A stretch of 64,000 nucleotides of DNA from an uncultured Opitutia bacterium (GCA_903825285.1 CAIJZY010000041.1:62001-126000); one strand, 5' to 3'; shown: positions 17,959 through 27,584, counted from the first letter of the stretch. Numbers and translations: made by a program. Notes: generated by a model not told the origin, from the sequence alone.

Positions 17959-19659
17959 TCAGGGCTGGTTGCTGAAGAGATAATGGTCCTCGGTCTGGCC
18001 GAGCAAATGATAACGGAACGTGGGGTCGGCAAAAAGTTCCTTCACGTCGCGCCGGCGGGCCACGACCCAGAGCCGGACCGGGCCTGCCCAGCGATGACGG
18101 AATTCTGCCTCGTTGATGAAGCGGCCGCTGGCCCGCGCGGCGGCGTCCTCCTCGAGTTCAATCTCGTCCTTGTAGTCGACCAGGTCGACTACCCGCCCGG
18201 CATAGAACGTGAACTCGTGGAAGAATGCGTGATAGTGCACGACCCGGTCGCCCGGCTGCGCCTCCGCCTTTACCATCAGAGCCAGCGCCTTGGAGCTGGG
18301 CTTGTTGAGGACCGGCGCCGCAAACAGCAGGACTGCCTGGAACACCATCATCGCGACCACCATGGTGGTCAGCGCCACGCCCACGCCGCGAAGCCGGGCA
18401 AAGGCCGGGGCCAAGATCCCGCCGGCCACGAGCGCCCCCGCCATCAGGAATGCGATCGGCCGCAGCACAAGAGCCTGCGAGGGATCCAGGCCGCGCACGA
18501 GCGTCGGTCGCAGCACGACCATGCAAAGGGCTATGGCCAGCATCCCGCTGATAAACGAAAACACCCTGAGGCCCAGGCGGAGCTGGGCAGGATTGCCCGC
18601 CGCCCGCACCTGGGCGAGCCACGCGCCGATCAGCACCGCCAGCGCCGGAAACACCGGCAGGATGTAGGGCACGAGCTTGGAATGAGACTTGGAGAAAAAC
18701 AGGAAGATGAACACCACCCAGGTCACGAGAAACCAGCGGTCGGCCTGCTTGTCCCGGGCGGCCCAGCCCCCCCGCAATCCCTCGCGCAAAGCCGGCCACA
18801 GGAATCCGACCCACGGGATGAGCCCGGCCAGTATCACGCCGATGTAGTAATACCACGGACCGGGCCGCGAGGCCGCCGGGGTCGTGAAGCGCAGCCAGTG
18901 CTCGAAGACAAAATAGCGGTAGGCCCACGTTTCGTTGTGCAGCGCCGCCAGCACATGCCAGGGTCCCGCCACCGCCAGGAACAGCAGCAGACCGGTCGGC
19001 AGGTACAGCGGCCGCAGTCGTTTCCACTGGTTAAAGACCAGGAGCCACAGGAACATCACGGCGCCCGTGACAAGGAACCCGATCAGGCCCTTCGTCAGGG
19101 TGGCCAGCGCGGCGCTGACATACAGCCCGTAAAAGAACCACCGCCGCCGCCAGCCCGGCGATTCCCGCACGCCCAGGATAAAGCAGAAGAGCGTCGCGCT
19201 CATCAGCACCGCCATCGCCATGTCGAGCAGGACAATATGGGCGAGGGCGAAGTAGAGCAGCGAAGTGCCCAGTACCACGGCCGAAATGACCCCTGCGTCC
19301 CGCCCGTGGAGCCGCCGGGCTGCCGCATAGGTCAGCAGCACCCCGCCGAGGGCAAAGAGCGCGGGCACCGCCCGCACCGCCCATTCGTTTTGCCCGAACA
19401 GCGACATGCTGCTCGCCACGACCCAGTAGACGAGCGGCGGTTTTTCAAAATACACCACCCCGTTCAGTCGCGGAGTCACCCAGTCGCCGCTCACGATCAT
19501 CTCGCGCGGAATCTCGGCGTACCGGCCTTCGTCGCCCGCTCCCAGCGGGTAGCTGCCGAGCCGGAACGCGAACAGCAGGCCGAACAGCACGGCCAGCCAC
19601 CACAGGTCGCGCCCCCAGGGGGCGGCGGCGGACGGCTCGGATGAGGCGGGGCTGGGCAT
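17959..19659 (-). CDS. arnT: lipid A L-Ara4N transferase ArnT-like (GT39/PMT family)
   Basis: 566 residues from the ATG at 19659. The periplasmic loop motif GAGDEGRYAEIPREM has the acidic catalytic residue typical of GT-C enzymes, and about twelve membrane segments follow. The N-terminal half matches ArnT/PMT proteins. It would transfer L-Ara4N from undecaprenyl phosphate onto lipid A phosphates in the outer leaflet of the inner membrane, lowering affinity for cationic peptides. First gene of the arnT-B-C-CPBP-arnA(FT) run. Confidence 0.85.
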   Translation of the reverse strand: MPSPASSEPSAAAPWGRDLWWLAVLFGLLFAFRLGSYPLGAGDEGRYAEIPREMIVSGDWVTPRLNGVVYFEKPPLVYWVVASSMSLFGQNEWAVRAVPALFALGGVLLTYAAARRLHGRDAGVISAVVLGTSLLYFALAHIVLLDMAMAVLMSATLFCFILGVRESPGWRRRWFFYGLYVSAALATLTKGLIGFLVTGAVMFLWLLVFNQWKRLRPLYLPTGLLLFLAVAGPWHVLAALHNETWAYRYFVFEHWLRFTTPAASRPGPWYYYIGVILAGLIPWVGFLWPALREGLRGGWAARDKQADRWFLVTWVVFIFLFFSKSHSKLVPYILPVFPALAVLIGAWLAQVRAAGNPAQLRLGLRVFSFISGMLAIALCMVVLRPTLVRGLDPSQALVLRPIAFLMAGALVAGGILAPAFARLRGVGVALTTMVVAMMVFQAVLLFAAPVLNKPSSKALALMVKAEAQPGDRVVHYHAFFHEFTFYAGRVVDLVDYKDEIELEEDAAARASGRFINEAEFRHRWAGPVRLWVVARRRDVKELFADPTFRYHLLGQTEDHYLFSNQP

Positions 19660-19761
19660 GGGCTTGCGCCCGCATCCTGCCGGGCGGCGGGTCCGAGGCA
19701 CGCAGAAAATCCAAATGCCGCCCAGCCCAACACCCAACGTCGAACACCGGAGCAACGCCGC

Positions 19762-19954
19762 GGACCGCTAATGGGATTTCACCAAAGGTGAAATCTGCCC
19801 ACAGCTGCTTCGGCTCATCGCCTTCGCCGCCGGATGGGGTCTGCTGATCGCAGACTGGCCGCCTGCGATCAGCGGGCCCCAAACCGACCGTGGAGGCGAT
19901 CAGCCGGAACTCATCCCAACGATTTCACCCTTGGTGAAATCCCATTAGCGGTCC
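19762..19954. repeat. 193-bp near-palindromic element with 34-bp inverted ends (MITE-like)
   Basis: Arms 19762-19795 and 19921-19954 are reverse complements with a single mismatch. Each arm holds its own hairpin (GATTTCACC, 3 nt, GGTGAAATC). The interior has a further perfect 11-bp inverted repeat (19843-19853 with 19863-19873). The element fills most of the gap between arnT and the divergent holA (19660-20019), which holds no gene that I can support. The ends could be terminal inverted repeats of a small non-autonomous element or a large cruciform terminator; no target duplication was recognised. Confidence 0.75.
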
Positions 19955-20019
19955 TCCCTGTTCCCATCCCGCCATTTTTTTCGTGCGCCCGCGCCCCGTT
20001 CGCGGCCTTATCACCGCGC

Positions 20020-21111
20020 ATGCCGGAGTCTCCCTTCACCTTCCTCTGCGGCGCCGACGACTTCCTCGTCGGCCGGCTCGCCCAGCAGCGCTTCGATGCG
20101 CTGGCGGCGGAGGTGACGGACGAGTTCGCGCGCGAGGTGCTCAGCGGCTTCGCCGCGAACGTCAGCGAGGTCGAGGCCACCGTGAACCGCTTCCGCGAGA
20201 GCGTGCAGACGATCTCGATGTTCGGCGGCCGCCGGGTGATCTGGCTGAAGGACGTCAACTTCCTCGCCGACTCCGTCACCGGCCGCGCCGAGGGCACGCT
20301 GAAGCTCGTGGAGGATCTCCAGCAGATCCTCACGCAGGTGAATCCCGCCGACACCGCGGTGCTGATCTCGGCCGCGCCGGTGGACCGCCGCCGGTCGTTC
20401 CCGAAGTGGTGCGAGAAGACGGCCGACTTCACCCTGGTCGGGGGCGATGACGGCGACAGCTCCGTCCTCGAGGGCGTCGTCCTGGCCGAGGCCAAGGCCG
20501 TCGGCGCCGCGCTGGCGCCGGACGCGCTGCGCCTGCTGCTCGCCAAGGTCGGCGCCAACACCCGCCTGCTGGTCGAGGAGGTCCGCAAGCTCGCCACCTA
20601 CGTCGGCGAGGGCGAGACGATCACGGAGGCGCACGTGGCGGAGCTCACGCCCAACGTGGCCGAGGGCGACTTCTTCGAGGCGGCGGAGGCGTTCTTCAGC
20701 GGCGACCTGCCCTGGACGCTGGCCGCGCTGCAGCGGCACTTCTTCGCGGGCGGCGACGCGCGGCCGGTCATCGCCGCGCTCCAGAACCGCAACCGGATCC
20801 TGCTGCAGATCCGGGCGCTGGTGGACGCGGGCGAGGTGCGCCTCGGGCCGCGCGGGCTCGAGGGCTTCGCCCAGGCCCAGGCCACGCATGCCGCCCGGTT
20901 CGTGGGCGCCGGCGACAAGAGCTCGTACAACCTCTTCACCCAGAACCCATGGTACCTCGGCAAGCTCGCCGGCAACGCCAAGCTCCCGACACTGCGCCGC
21001 CTGATCGACAACCAGCAGGAGTTCATCGCCGCCTTCGCCGAGATCATCCGCCGCCCGCAGGAGCAGGAGGAAGTCCTCCGCGAGATGACCGTCCGCTGCC
21101 TGGCGGCCTGA
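20020..21111 (+). CDS. holA: DNA polymerase III delta subunit
   Basis: 363 residues from the ATG at 20020; the frame upstream is the palindromic element. The order of blocks matches HolA: FTFLCGADDFLVGRLAQQRF at the N terminus, SMFGGRRVIWLKDVNFL, VLISAAPVDRRRSFPKW, then the AAA+-like lid LRLLLAKVGANTRLLVEEVRKLATYVG and a C-terminal helical collar. It opens the beta clamp within the clamp loader. Confidence is limited mainly by the low conservation of delta. Confidence 0.85.
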   Translation: MPESPFTFLCGADDFLVGRLAQQRFDALAAEVTDEFAREVLSGFAANVSEVEATVNRFRESVQTISMFGGRRVIWLKDVNFLADSVTGRAEGTLKLVEDLQQILTQVNPADTAVLISAAPVDRRRSFPKWCEKTADFTLVGGDDGDSSVLEGVVLAEAKAVGAALAPDALRLLLAKVGANTRLLVEEVRKLATYVGEGETITEAHVAELTPNVAEGDFFEAAEAFFSGDLPWTLAALQRHFFAGGDARPVIAALQNRNRILLQIRALVDAGEVRLGPRGLEGFAQAQATHAARFVGAGDKSSYNLFTQNPWYLGKLAGNAKLPTLRRLIDNQQEFIAAFAEIIRRPQEQEEVLREMTVRCLAA

Positions 21112-21138
21112 GCGCGCCGCGCCCGGGGCGCGGCGCGC

Positions 21139-21226
21139 AGAGGTCAAAGGCTAGAGATCAGATGTCAGGGTTCGCCTACTCGGGGCCTTTCCAGCCTGAC
21201 CTCTGACATCTGATCTCTGACCTCTG
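21139..21226. repeat. long hairpin of GAGGTCA/GAGATCA words after holA
   Basis: The left side 21153-21168 pairs perfectly over 16 bp with 21203-21218, and the outer word AGAGGTCA (21139) pairs with TGACCTCT (21218). The arms are made of related words (AGGTCA, AGATCA, ATGTCA). It lies 27 bp after the holA stop, ahead of ppnP, in the manner of a 3'-end structure. Confidence 0.75.
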
Positions 21227-21284
21227 TTCACACCGCTCCGGCTCACGGCTTGCCTCCCCCTCCCTGCCACCCTTTGCTCCGGCC

Positions 21285-21611
21285 ATGCTCCCGCTTCCCT
21301 CCGAGTTCCCGCACGTCACGGTCCTGACCAAGGCCAACGTCTACTTCGACGGCAAGGTCGTGAGCCACACCGTGCTTTTCCCCGGCGGCGCCAAGAAGAC
21401 GCTCGGCCTGATCTATCCGGGCTCGTTCCACTTCAAGACCGGCGCCCCGGAGCGCATGGAGATCGTGGCGGGCGAGTGCCGCGTGACCCTCGACGGCGAG
21501 ACGGCGGCCCGGACCTGCCCGGCCGGACAGTTCTTCGACGTGCCCGGCAACTCCGGCTTCACCGTCGAGGTCGCCGCCGGCCAATGCGAGTACATCTGCT
21601 CGTTCCTCTGA
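21285..21611 (+). CDS. ppnP: pyrimidine/purine nucleoside phosphorylase PpnP
   Basis: 108 residues of the DUF1255 cupin family. The opening TKANVYFDGKVVSHT, the middle IYPGSFHFKTGAPERMEIVAGEC and the end GQFFDVPGNSGFTVEV with the final CEYICSFL match YaiE/PpnP. It phosphorolyses nucleosides to free base and ribose 1-phosphate. The intergenic stretch to 21763 contains repeated GGGATT-type words but no gene. Confidence 0.88.
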   Translation: MLPLPSEFPHVTVLTKANVYFDGKVVSHTVLFPGGAKKTLGLIYPGSFHFKTGAPERMEIVAGECRVTLDGETAARTCPAGQFFDVPGNSGFTVEVAAGQCEYICSFL

Positions 21612-21763
21612 TCCAGACCGGAAACTGGGTTTCAGCCGGGAAATTGCCGGTTCGGATCGATTCGCCCCGCGTATTCAGATATCCCCGGGATTCGGCCTCC
21701 GGTATCCGGGATTGAATTGGCCATTGGCATCCGCCGCCCCGCCCGCGTAATACAGCCTCCGCC

Positions 21764-23206
21764 GTGAACGAACCGTCCTCCGCCTCCGACCCGATTCCGA
21801 ACGTCCTCGCCGAGCGCTACGCGTCGCCGGCCATGAAGGACATCTGGTCCCAGCACGGGCGCGTGGCGCTGGAGCGCGATTTCTGGATCGCCGTGATGAA
21901 GGCCCAGCGCGACCTCGGCGTGCCGATCCCGGCCGACGCGATCAAGGACTACGAGCGGGTGAAGGGCCGGATCGACCTCGCCGCCATCGCGAAGCGCGAG
22001 CGCGTCACCCTGCACGACGTGAAGGCGCGCATCGAGGAGTTCTCCGAGCTGGCCAAGCGGCAGTTCATCCACCTCGGGCTCACCAGCCGCGACCTGACGG
22101 AAAACGTCGAGCAGCTCCAGATCTTCCGCGCGCTGCAGCTCGTCCAGTTCAAGGTCGCCGCCGCGCTCCTCGCGCTGGCGCGGCAGGCCGAGGCGCACCG
22201 GGACCTGATGATCACGGGCCGCACGCACAACGTGCCCGCCCAGCCGACCACGCTGGGCAAGCGGCTCGCGATGTTCGGGCAGGAGCTGCTCGTCGCCGCG
22301 GCCCGCCTCGGCGAGCTGCTTGAGCGCTACCCGGTCCGCGGCCTGAAGGGCGCCGTCGGCACCCAGCTCGACCAGCTCACGCTGCTCGGCGGCGACGCCG
22401 GCAAGGTGGACCAGCTGGAGACGCGCGTCCTGAAGCACCTCGGGTTCCACGCCTCGCTCGGCGCCGTCGGCCAGGTCTACCCGCGCTCGCTCGACTTCGA
22501 GGTCGTCACCGCGCTCCACCAGGTCGCCGCCCCCGCCGCCAGCTGCGCCACCACGCTTCGGCTGATGGCCGGCGCCGGGCTGCTCACGGAGGGCTTCCTC
22601 GAGGGCCAGGTCGGCTCATCCGCCATGCCGCACAAGGTCAACGCGCGGAACTGCGAGCGCATCTGCGGCTTCGCCACGATCCTCAGCGGCTACGTCACCA
22701 TGACCGGCGCGCTCGCCGGCCACCAGTGGAACGAGGGCGACGTCTCCTGCTCCGTGGTGCGGCGCGTGGCGCTGCCCGACGCGTTCTTCGCGCTCGACGG
22801 CCTGCTCGAGACGTACCTCACGGTGCTGCGCCAGATGGAGGTCTTCCCCGCCGCGGTGGCCGCCGAGAACGAGCGCAACCTGCCCTTCCTCGCCACGACC
22901 ACGATCCTGATGGAGGCCGTCAAGCACGGCGCCGGGCGCGAGACCGCGCACGAGGCCATCAAGGAGCACGCCCTCGCCGCGGCGAAGGCGCTGCGGTCCG
23001 GCGGCGGCGACGCCGACCTGCTCAGCCGGCTCGCCGGCGACCGGCGCGTCGGGCTGGGAAAAAAGGCGCTGCAGGCCATCCTGTCCGAGAACGCCCGGTT
23101 TGTCGGCGCCGCGCCGCACCAGGTCGACGCCTTCCTCGCCGAGGTCGCGCCGCTGGCGAAGCAGCACAGGGGCGCCGCCGAGTACCGTCCGGGCCGGCTG
23201 CTCTGA
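21764..23206 (+). CDS. purB: adenylosuccinate lyase
   Basis: 480 residues from a GTG start. The fumarase/aspartase superfamily signature GSSAMPHKVNARNCERI lies near residue 285 and supplies the mobile catalytic serine loop. Substrate motifs LGLTSRDLTENVEQLQ and GRTHNVPAQPTTLGKRL are also present. It acts twice in purine synthesis, on SAICAR and on adenylosuccinate. Confidence 0.93.
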   Translation: MNEPSSASDPIPNVLAERYASPAMKDIWSQHGRVALERDFWIAVMKAQRDLGVPIPADAIKDYERVKGRIDLAAIAKRERVTLHDVKARIEEFSELAKRQFIHLGLTSRDLTENVEQLQIFRALQLVQFKVAAALLALARQAEAHRDLMITGRTHNVPAQPTTLGKRLAMFGQELLVAAARLGELLERYPVRGLKGAVGTQLDQLTLLGGDAGKVDQLETRVLKHLGFHASLGAVGQVYPRSLDFEVVTALHQVAAPAASCATTLRLMAGAGLLTEGFLEGQVGSSAMPHKVNARNCERICGFATILSGYVTMTGALAGHQWNEGDVSCSVVRRVALPDAFFALDGLLETYLTVLRQMEVFPAAVAAENERNLPFLATTTILMEAVKHGAGRETAHEAIKEHALAAAKALRSGGGDADLLSRLAGDRRVGLGKKALQAILSENARFVGAAPHQVDAFLAEVAPLAKQHRGAAEYRPGRLL

Positions 23207-23388
23207 GGTCGTCCGCGCGGCCGGCGGGGATTCGCCGCGGACGCTTTCGTGTTTTCGCGTAAGTCGCGCCCCATTCACGTCCTAATCACCTCGCGGGCCG
23301 TGCGTGCCGAAAATTGGGTTTGCATCCCCCGGGGACGACCCGCTTTCTTGCCCATTCACGTTGTTTCCAACCCTTTATTCATACTGTC

Positions 23389-24645
23389 ATGGCTGAACTT
23401 GCAGGAAATGTCTTGGTGGGCCAGTCCGGTGGCCCCACCGCCGTCGTCAACGCCAGTGTCGCAGGCATCATCGCCGAAGCGCTGAACCACGACTGCGTGG
23501 AGGAGATTTACGGTTCGCTCAACGGCGTCTACGGCCTCCTCCAGGAGGACCTGATCGACCTCGCCGCGGAATCCCAGCAGCAGATCCGCGCCCTCAAGCA
23601 CACGCCCGGCGCCGCCCTCGGTTCCTGCCGCTACAAGCTGAAGAAGCCGGCCGACTTCGACCGCGTGCTCGAGGTGTTCAAAGCCCACAACATCCGCTAC
23701 TTTTTCTACATCGGGGGCAATGACTCCCAGGACACCGCCGCCAAGATCTCCGCCCACGCCCAGGCGCAGGGCTACGAGCTCCGCGTGATCGGCGTGCCGA
23801 AGACGGTCGACAACGACCTGCCCGCCACCGACCACTGCCCCGGCTACGGCAGCGCCGCGAAGTACCTCGCCACCTCCGTCCGCGAGCTCGCCGCCGACCA
23901 TGAGTCCCTCGGCCAGGGCGACCTGGTCTCCATCATCGAGGTCATGGGCCGCGGCGCCGGCTGGATCGCCGCCAGCGCCGCGCTCGCGAAGCGCCGCGAC
24001 CAGCCGCACGATCCCCCGCACCTCATCTACCTGCCCGAGATCCCCTTCAACCAGGAGAAGTGCCTCGAGGACATCCGCCGCGTCCTGAAGCGCGAGAAGT
24101 TCTGCCAGATCGTCGTCGCCGAGGGGCTGACGGATGCCGACGGCAACTACGTCTCCGCGGACCCGGCGACCGACGCGTTCGGCCACGCCCAGCTCGGCGG
24201 CGCCGGCGAGTTCCTCCGGGACCTCGTCGAGGCCAACCTGCCCGGCGTGAAGGCCCGCCTCTCCAACCCCGGCCTCCTGCAGCGCTGCGCCGCCCATGCC
24301 GCGTCGAAGGTCGACGCCGACGAGGCGTTCCTCGCCGGCCAGGCCGCGGTCAAGGCCGCGATCAACGGCGAGACCGACAAGCTCATCACGCTCGTGCGCG
24401 GCGACACCGACATTTACTCCTGCGAGACCGGCCTGGCGCCGCTCGGCGAGGTCGCGAACAACGTGAAGAAGCTGCCCCGCGAGTGGATCAACGAGGACGG
24501 CGTGAGCATGAACTTCCAGTTCATCCGCTACGCCCAGCCGCTGATCCAGGGCGAGGTCGCCGTGCCCCACGAGAACGGCGTGCCCGTCTTCGCCCGGCTC
24601 GACAAGGTGCGCGTCGACAAGACGCTCCCCGCCTACGTCGCCTGA
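23389..24645 (+). CDS. pfp: pyrophosphate-dependent 6-phosphofructokinase
   Basis: 418 residues from the ATG at 23389. LVGQSGGPTAVVN is the N-terminal phosphate loop. The GGNDS motif (109-113) and PKTVDND (137-143, catalytic TVDND aspartates) place it in the PFKA superfamily; the larger size and these motifs match the PPi-using group rather than bacterial ATP-PfkA. It catalyses reversible fructose 6-phosphate phosphorylation with PPi. The gap 23207-23388 gives it its own upstream region; a hairpin terminator follows the stop. Confidence 0.87.
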   Translation: MAELAGNVLVGQSGGPTAVVNASVAGIIAEALNHDCVEEIYGSLNGVYGLLQEDLIDLAAESQQQIRALKHTPGAALGSCRYKLKKPADFDRVLEVFKAHNIRYFFYIGGNDSQDTAAKISAHAQAQGYELRVIGVPKTVDNDLPATDHCPGYGSAAKYLATSVRELAADHESLGQGDLVSIIEVMGRGAGWIAASAALAKRRDQPHDPPHLIYLPEIPFNQEKCLEDIRRVLKREKFCQIVVAEGLTDADGNYVSADPATDAFGHAQLGGAGEFLRDLVEANLPGVKARLSNPGLLQRCAAHAASKVDADEAFLAGQAAVKAAINGETDKLITLVRGDTDIYSCETGLAPLGEVANNVKKLPREWINEDGVSMNFQFIRYAQPLIQGEVAVPHENGVPVFARLDKVRVDKTLPAYVA

Positions 24646-24670
24646 GCAGCAGCCAGCCTGCTCACTTTCA

Positions 24671-24700
24671 AGCCGGTCCCTCGGGACCGGCTTTTTGTTT
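24671..24700 (+). terminator. intrinsic terminator of the phosphofructokinase gene
   Basis: Perfect 10-bp stem (24671-24680 with 24683-24692, AGCCGGTCCC pairing with GGGACCGGCT), two-base loop, followed by a T-rich run TTTTGTTTT. It lies 25 bp after the stop and before the convergent PhyH gene. Confidence 0.92.
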
Positions 24701-24713
24701 TCACCACCCCGCC

Positions 24714-25463
24714 TCAGGCGCCGTTGCGCCGCGTGCCATTCACCAGGAACGGCTCCGCGAATGCCGCCAGCGTGCCATCGGGCCGGCGCAGCGGCTCGGC
24801 CGAGTACTGCGGCAGGTACACGCGCCGCCAGTGCGGGGTCGTGTTGAAGCCGCTGCGGTGGAGCACCGTGCTCGAGAACACCGCGATGCTCCCGGCCGGC
24901 ACGATCACCGGGTCGCCGGGATCAGGCCCAAAGTAGCCCTCGAGGTCGTGGCTCTGGTCGTTCTGCTTGTGGGGAAACACCTCCCGCGAGCCCGCGCGCG
25001 AGTACGGCAGCAGGTAGACCGTGCCGTTCGCCTCGGTCACGTCGTCGAGCGTGACCCAGCAGGTGATGTAGGGCCGGTGGGGCGTGCCGACGTACGCGGA
25101 ATCCTGGTGCCAGCTGAACTTCGATCCCTTCTCGGGACCCTTCACCACGAACTGCTCCCAGAACAGGTAGGCGTTGTCGCCGAGCGTCGCCCGGCACACC
25201 TCGGCCATCACGTCGCTGTAGATGAACTCGGCCAGCCGCGTGCCCTTGTGGCGGTTGGCGATGAAGTAGCGGCTGCCCTTGATGTTGATGCCCTGCCGGG
25301 TCTCGCCGGCCGCGTCCATCTCCGCGTCGTACGCCGCGATGAACTGCCCGCACACCTCGCGCATCATCGCGAGGTGCGCCGGTGGCACGACCCGCTCGAG
25401 GACGAAGTAGCCTTCATCCTGAAATTGGCGACGCTGCGGCTCGCTGATCAAGGGGGTGCTCAT
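24714..25463 (-). CDS. phytanoyl-CoA dioxygenase (PhyH) family protein
   Basis: 249 residues of the Fe(II)/2-oxoglutarate oxygenase fold. The iron triad is visible: HxD in FSWHQDSAYVG and the distal histidine in STVLHRSGFN, followed by an arginine in WRRVYLP for 2-oxoglutarate. The substrate is unknown; bacterial members hydroxylate diverse lipids and small molecules. It is 42 bp downstream of the CstA-like gene on the same strand. Confidence 0.85.
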   Translation of the reverse strand: MSTPLISEPQRRQFQDEGYFVLERVVPPAHLAMMREVCGQFIAAYDAEMDAAGETRQGINIKGSRYFIANRHKGTRLAEFIYSDVMAEVCRATLGDNAYLFWEQFVVKGPEKGSKFSWHQDSAYVGTPHRPYITCWVTLDDVTEANGTVYLLPYSRAGSREVFPHKQNDQSHDLEGYFGPDPGDPVIVPAGSIAVFSSTVLHRSGFNTTPHWRRVYLPQYSAEPLRRPDGTLAAFAEPFLVNGTRRNGA

Positions 25464-25505
25464 GGAAAAATCACGGACCGGGACCTCGGCCGGCGGGCCC
25501 CCGCC

Positions 25506-27584
25506 TCATGGCGCCGTCTGTCCGGCAGGCTCCACCGTCACGTAGGGCTCCTCGTGCAGGTCGGGGGCGCGCCGGCCGGCCAGCAGCTGCCACCACACCC
25601 GCGCGCAGGTCAGCACCACGATGGCGACGAGGACCAGGAACGCGCCGGTCACGGCGGCGTTGACGTACTGGTTGAAGAGCTGATGCCGCCACGCCGCGAG
25701 CGACGCCGCGGACCCGCCGGCGGCGAGCTTCCGCTCCAGGTCCGCCGCCGCCGCGAGGAAGCCGAGCCGCGGGTCGGCGCTGAAGATCTTCATCAGGCCC
25801 GCCGACATCGTCACCGCCAGCAGCCAGGCCAGCGGCAGCAGCGTCGTCCAGAGGTACCGCACCCGGCCCATCTTGATCAGCACGGTCGTGCCGAGCGCGA
25901 GCGCCAGCACCGCGAGGAGCTGGTTCGCGATGCCGAAGATCGGCCAGAGCGAGTTGATCCCGCCCAGCGGGTCGATCACGCCCTGGTAGAGGAACCAGCC
26001 CCAGACCCCGACGAACATCGCCGTGGCCACGGTGTTGCTCAGCAGCGACTGGGTGTCGGCCAGCGGCTTCCACACCATGCCAAGCAGGTCCTGCACGAGA
26101 AAACGCCCCACCCGCGTGCCGGCATCGATCGTGGTCAGGATGAACAGCGCCTCGAACATGATCGCGAAGTGGTACCAGAGCGCGAGCGCCTGCCGGCTGC
26201 CCACGACGCCGGCGAACATGTGCGCCATGCCGACCGCGAACGTCGGCGCGCCGCCCACGCGGCCCACCATGGTCTTCTCCCCCACGCTCGCAGCCAGGTT
26301 GGTCATGTCGGCGGGCGTGACCGGGAAGCCGAGGGCGGTGATGCGCGCCGTGACGTCCGCCGCGGTGCCGCTCATGTTGATCGCGAAGTACTGCCCGGGC
26401 TCCATCGTGCACGCGGCGATCAGTGCCATGATGCCGACGCACATTTCCGTGATCATCGCGCCGTAGGCGACGGTGCGGATGTCCGACTCGCGCGTGAGCA
26501 GCTTGGGCGTGGTGCCCGAGGCGATCAGCGAGTGGAAGCCCGAGACGGCCGCGCAGGCGATGGTGATGAAACAGAAGGGGAACACCGGCCCGGCGAACAC
26601 GGGGCCCGAGCCGTCAATGAACTTGGTCAGCGCCGGCATCTTCAGGTGCGGCGCGAGCACGATGATCGCCACGCCGAGCGCCGCGACCGTGCCGATCTTC
26701 ATGAAGGTGCTGAGGTAGTCGCGCGGCGCGAGCAGCAGCCACACCGGCAGGATCGAGGCCAGCAGGCCGTAGCCCATGATCCACCAGGCGAGCGTCGTGC
26801 CGTGCAGCGTGAGCACGCCCTCGAGGGACGAGCCGGCGATGAACTTGCCGGCGTAGACCGCCGCCAGCAGCGCGACCACGCCGAAGGCGCTGATCCAGCC
26901 GAGCCGTCCGGAGTGCCCGCCGCTGCCGCGCATAGCCAAACCCATCACGACCGCGATCGGCATCGTCGCCGCGATGGTGAACAAGCCCCACGGGCTCTCG
27001 GCGAGCGCCTTGACCACCACCAGCGCGAGCACCGCGAGGAGGATGATCATGATCGCGATGATGCTCACGAGCGCCACCACGCCGGCCCACGGCCCGACCT
27101 CCTCGGCCATCATCTGGCCGAGCGACTTGCCGCGCCGCCGCACCGAGCAGAAAAGGATCACGCTGTCATGCACCGCCCCGCCGATCGTGGCGCCGATCAG
27201 CATCCAGAGCATTCCCGGCAGGTAGCCGAACTGCGCCGCCAGCACCGGCCCGACCAGCGGTCCGGGGCCCGCGATGGCGGCGAAATGATGCCCGAACACC
27301 ACCCAGCGGTTGGTCTGCACGAAATCCTTGCCGTCCTCGTGCACCACCGCCGGCGTCGCGCGCAGCTCGTCCAGCGTCAGCACGTTCGCCATCAGCCACG
27401 CCGAGTGGAAGCGGTAGGCCACCGCAAACACGCACGCCGCGGCCACGACCATCCAGAGGGCGTTGACGGCCTCGCCCCGCTGCCAGGCCAGCACGGCAAT
27501 CGCGGTGGTGCCGAGCACAACGACCGCGGTCCAGCCAAGGCGGCGGATCCAGGACAGAGTTTCAACAGCGGGACGCAGGGACAC
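25506..27584 (-). CDS. cstA: CstA-family carbon starvation / pyruvate or peptide transporter
   Basis: About 692 residues from the GTG at 27584; a TTG at 27632 gives a longer form but adds a polar N terminus that E. coli CstA lacks. Hallmarks are RGEAVNALWMVVAA, FGHHFAAIAGPGPLVGPVLAAQ and a run of some sixteen membrane segments. CstA proteins take up pyruvate or peptides under carbon limitation. No ribosome site decides the start. Confidence 0.88.
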   Translation of the reverse strand: MSLRPAVETLSWIRRLGWTAVVVLGTTAIAVLAWQRGEAVNALWMVVAAACVFAVAYRFHSAWLMANVLTLDELRATPAVVHEDGKDFVQTNRWVVFGHHFAAIAGPGPLVGPVLAAQFGYLPGMLWMLIGATIGGAVHDSVILFCSVRRRGKSLGQMMAEEVGPWAGVVALVSIIAIMIILLAVLALVVVKALAESPWGLFTIAATMPIAVVMGLAMRGSGGHSGRLGWISAFGVVALLAAVYAGKFIAGSSLEGVLTLHGTTLAWWIMGYGLLASILPVWLLLAPRDYLSTFMKIGTVAALGVAIIVLAPHLKMPALTKFIDGSGPVFAGPVFPFCFITIACAAVSGFHSLIASGTTPKLLTRESDIRTVAYGAMITEMCVGIMALIAACTMEPGQYFAINMSGTAADVTARITALGFPVTPADMTNLAASVGEKTMVGRVGGAPTFAVGMAHMFAGVVGSRQALALWYHFAIMFEALFILTTIDAGTRVGRFLVQDLLGMVWKPLADTQSLLSNTVATAMFVGVWGWFLYQGVIDPLGGINSLWPIFGIANQLLAVLALALGTTVLIKMGRVRYLWTTLLPLAWLLAVTMSAGLMKIFSADPRLGFLAAAADLERKLAAGGSAASLAAWRHQLFNQYVNAAVTGAFLVLVAIVVLTCARVWWQLLAGRRAPDLHEEPYVTVEPAGQTAP

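Noticed and set aside
23207-23388. Promoter of the phosphofructokinase gene
   Set aside because: The gap is AT-richer near the start (TTTATTCATACT) but no convincing -35/-10 pair could be defined.
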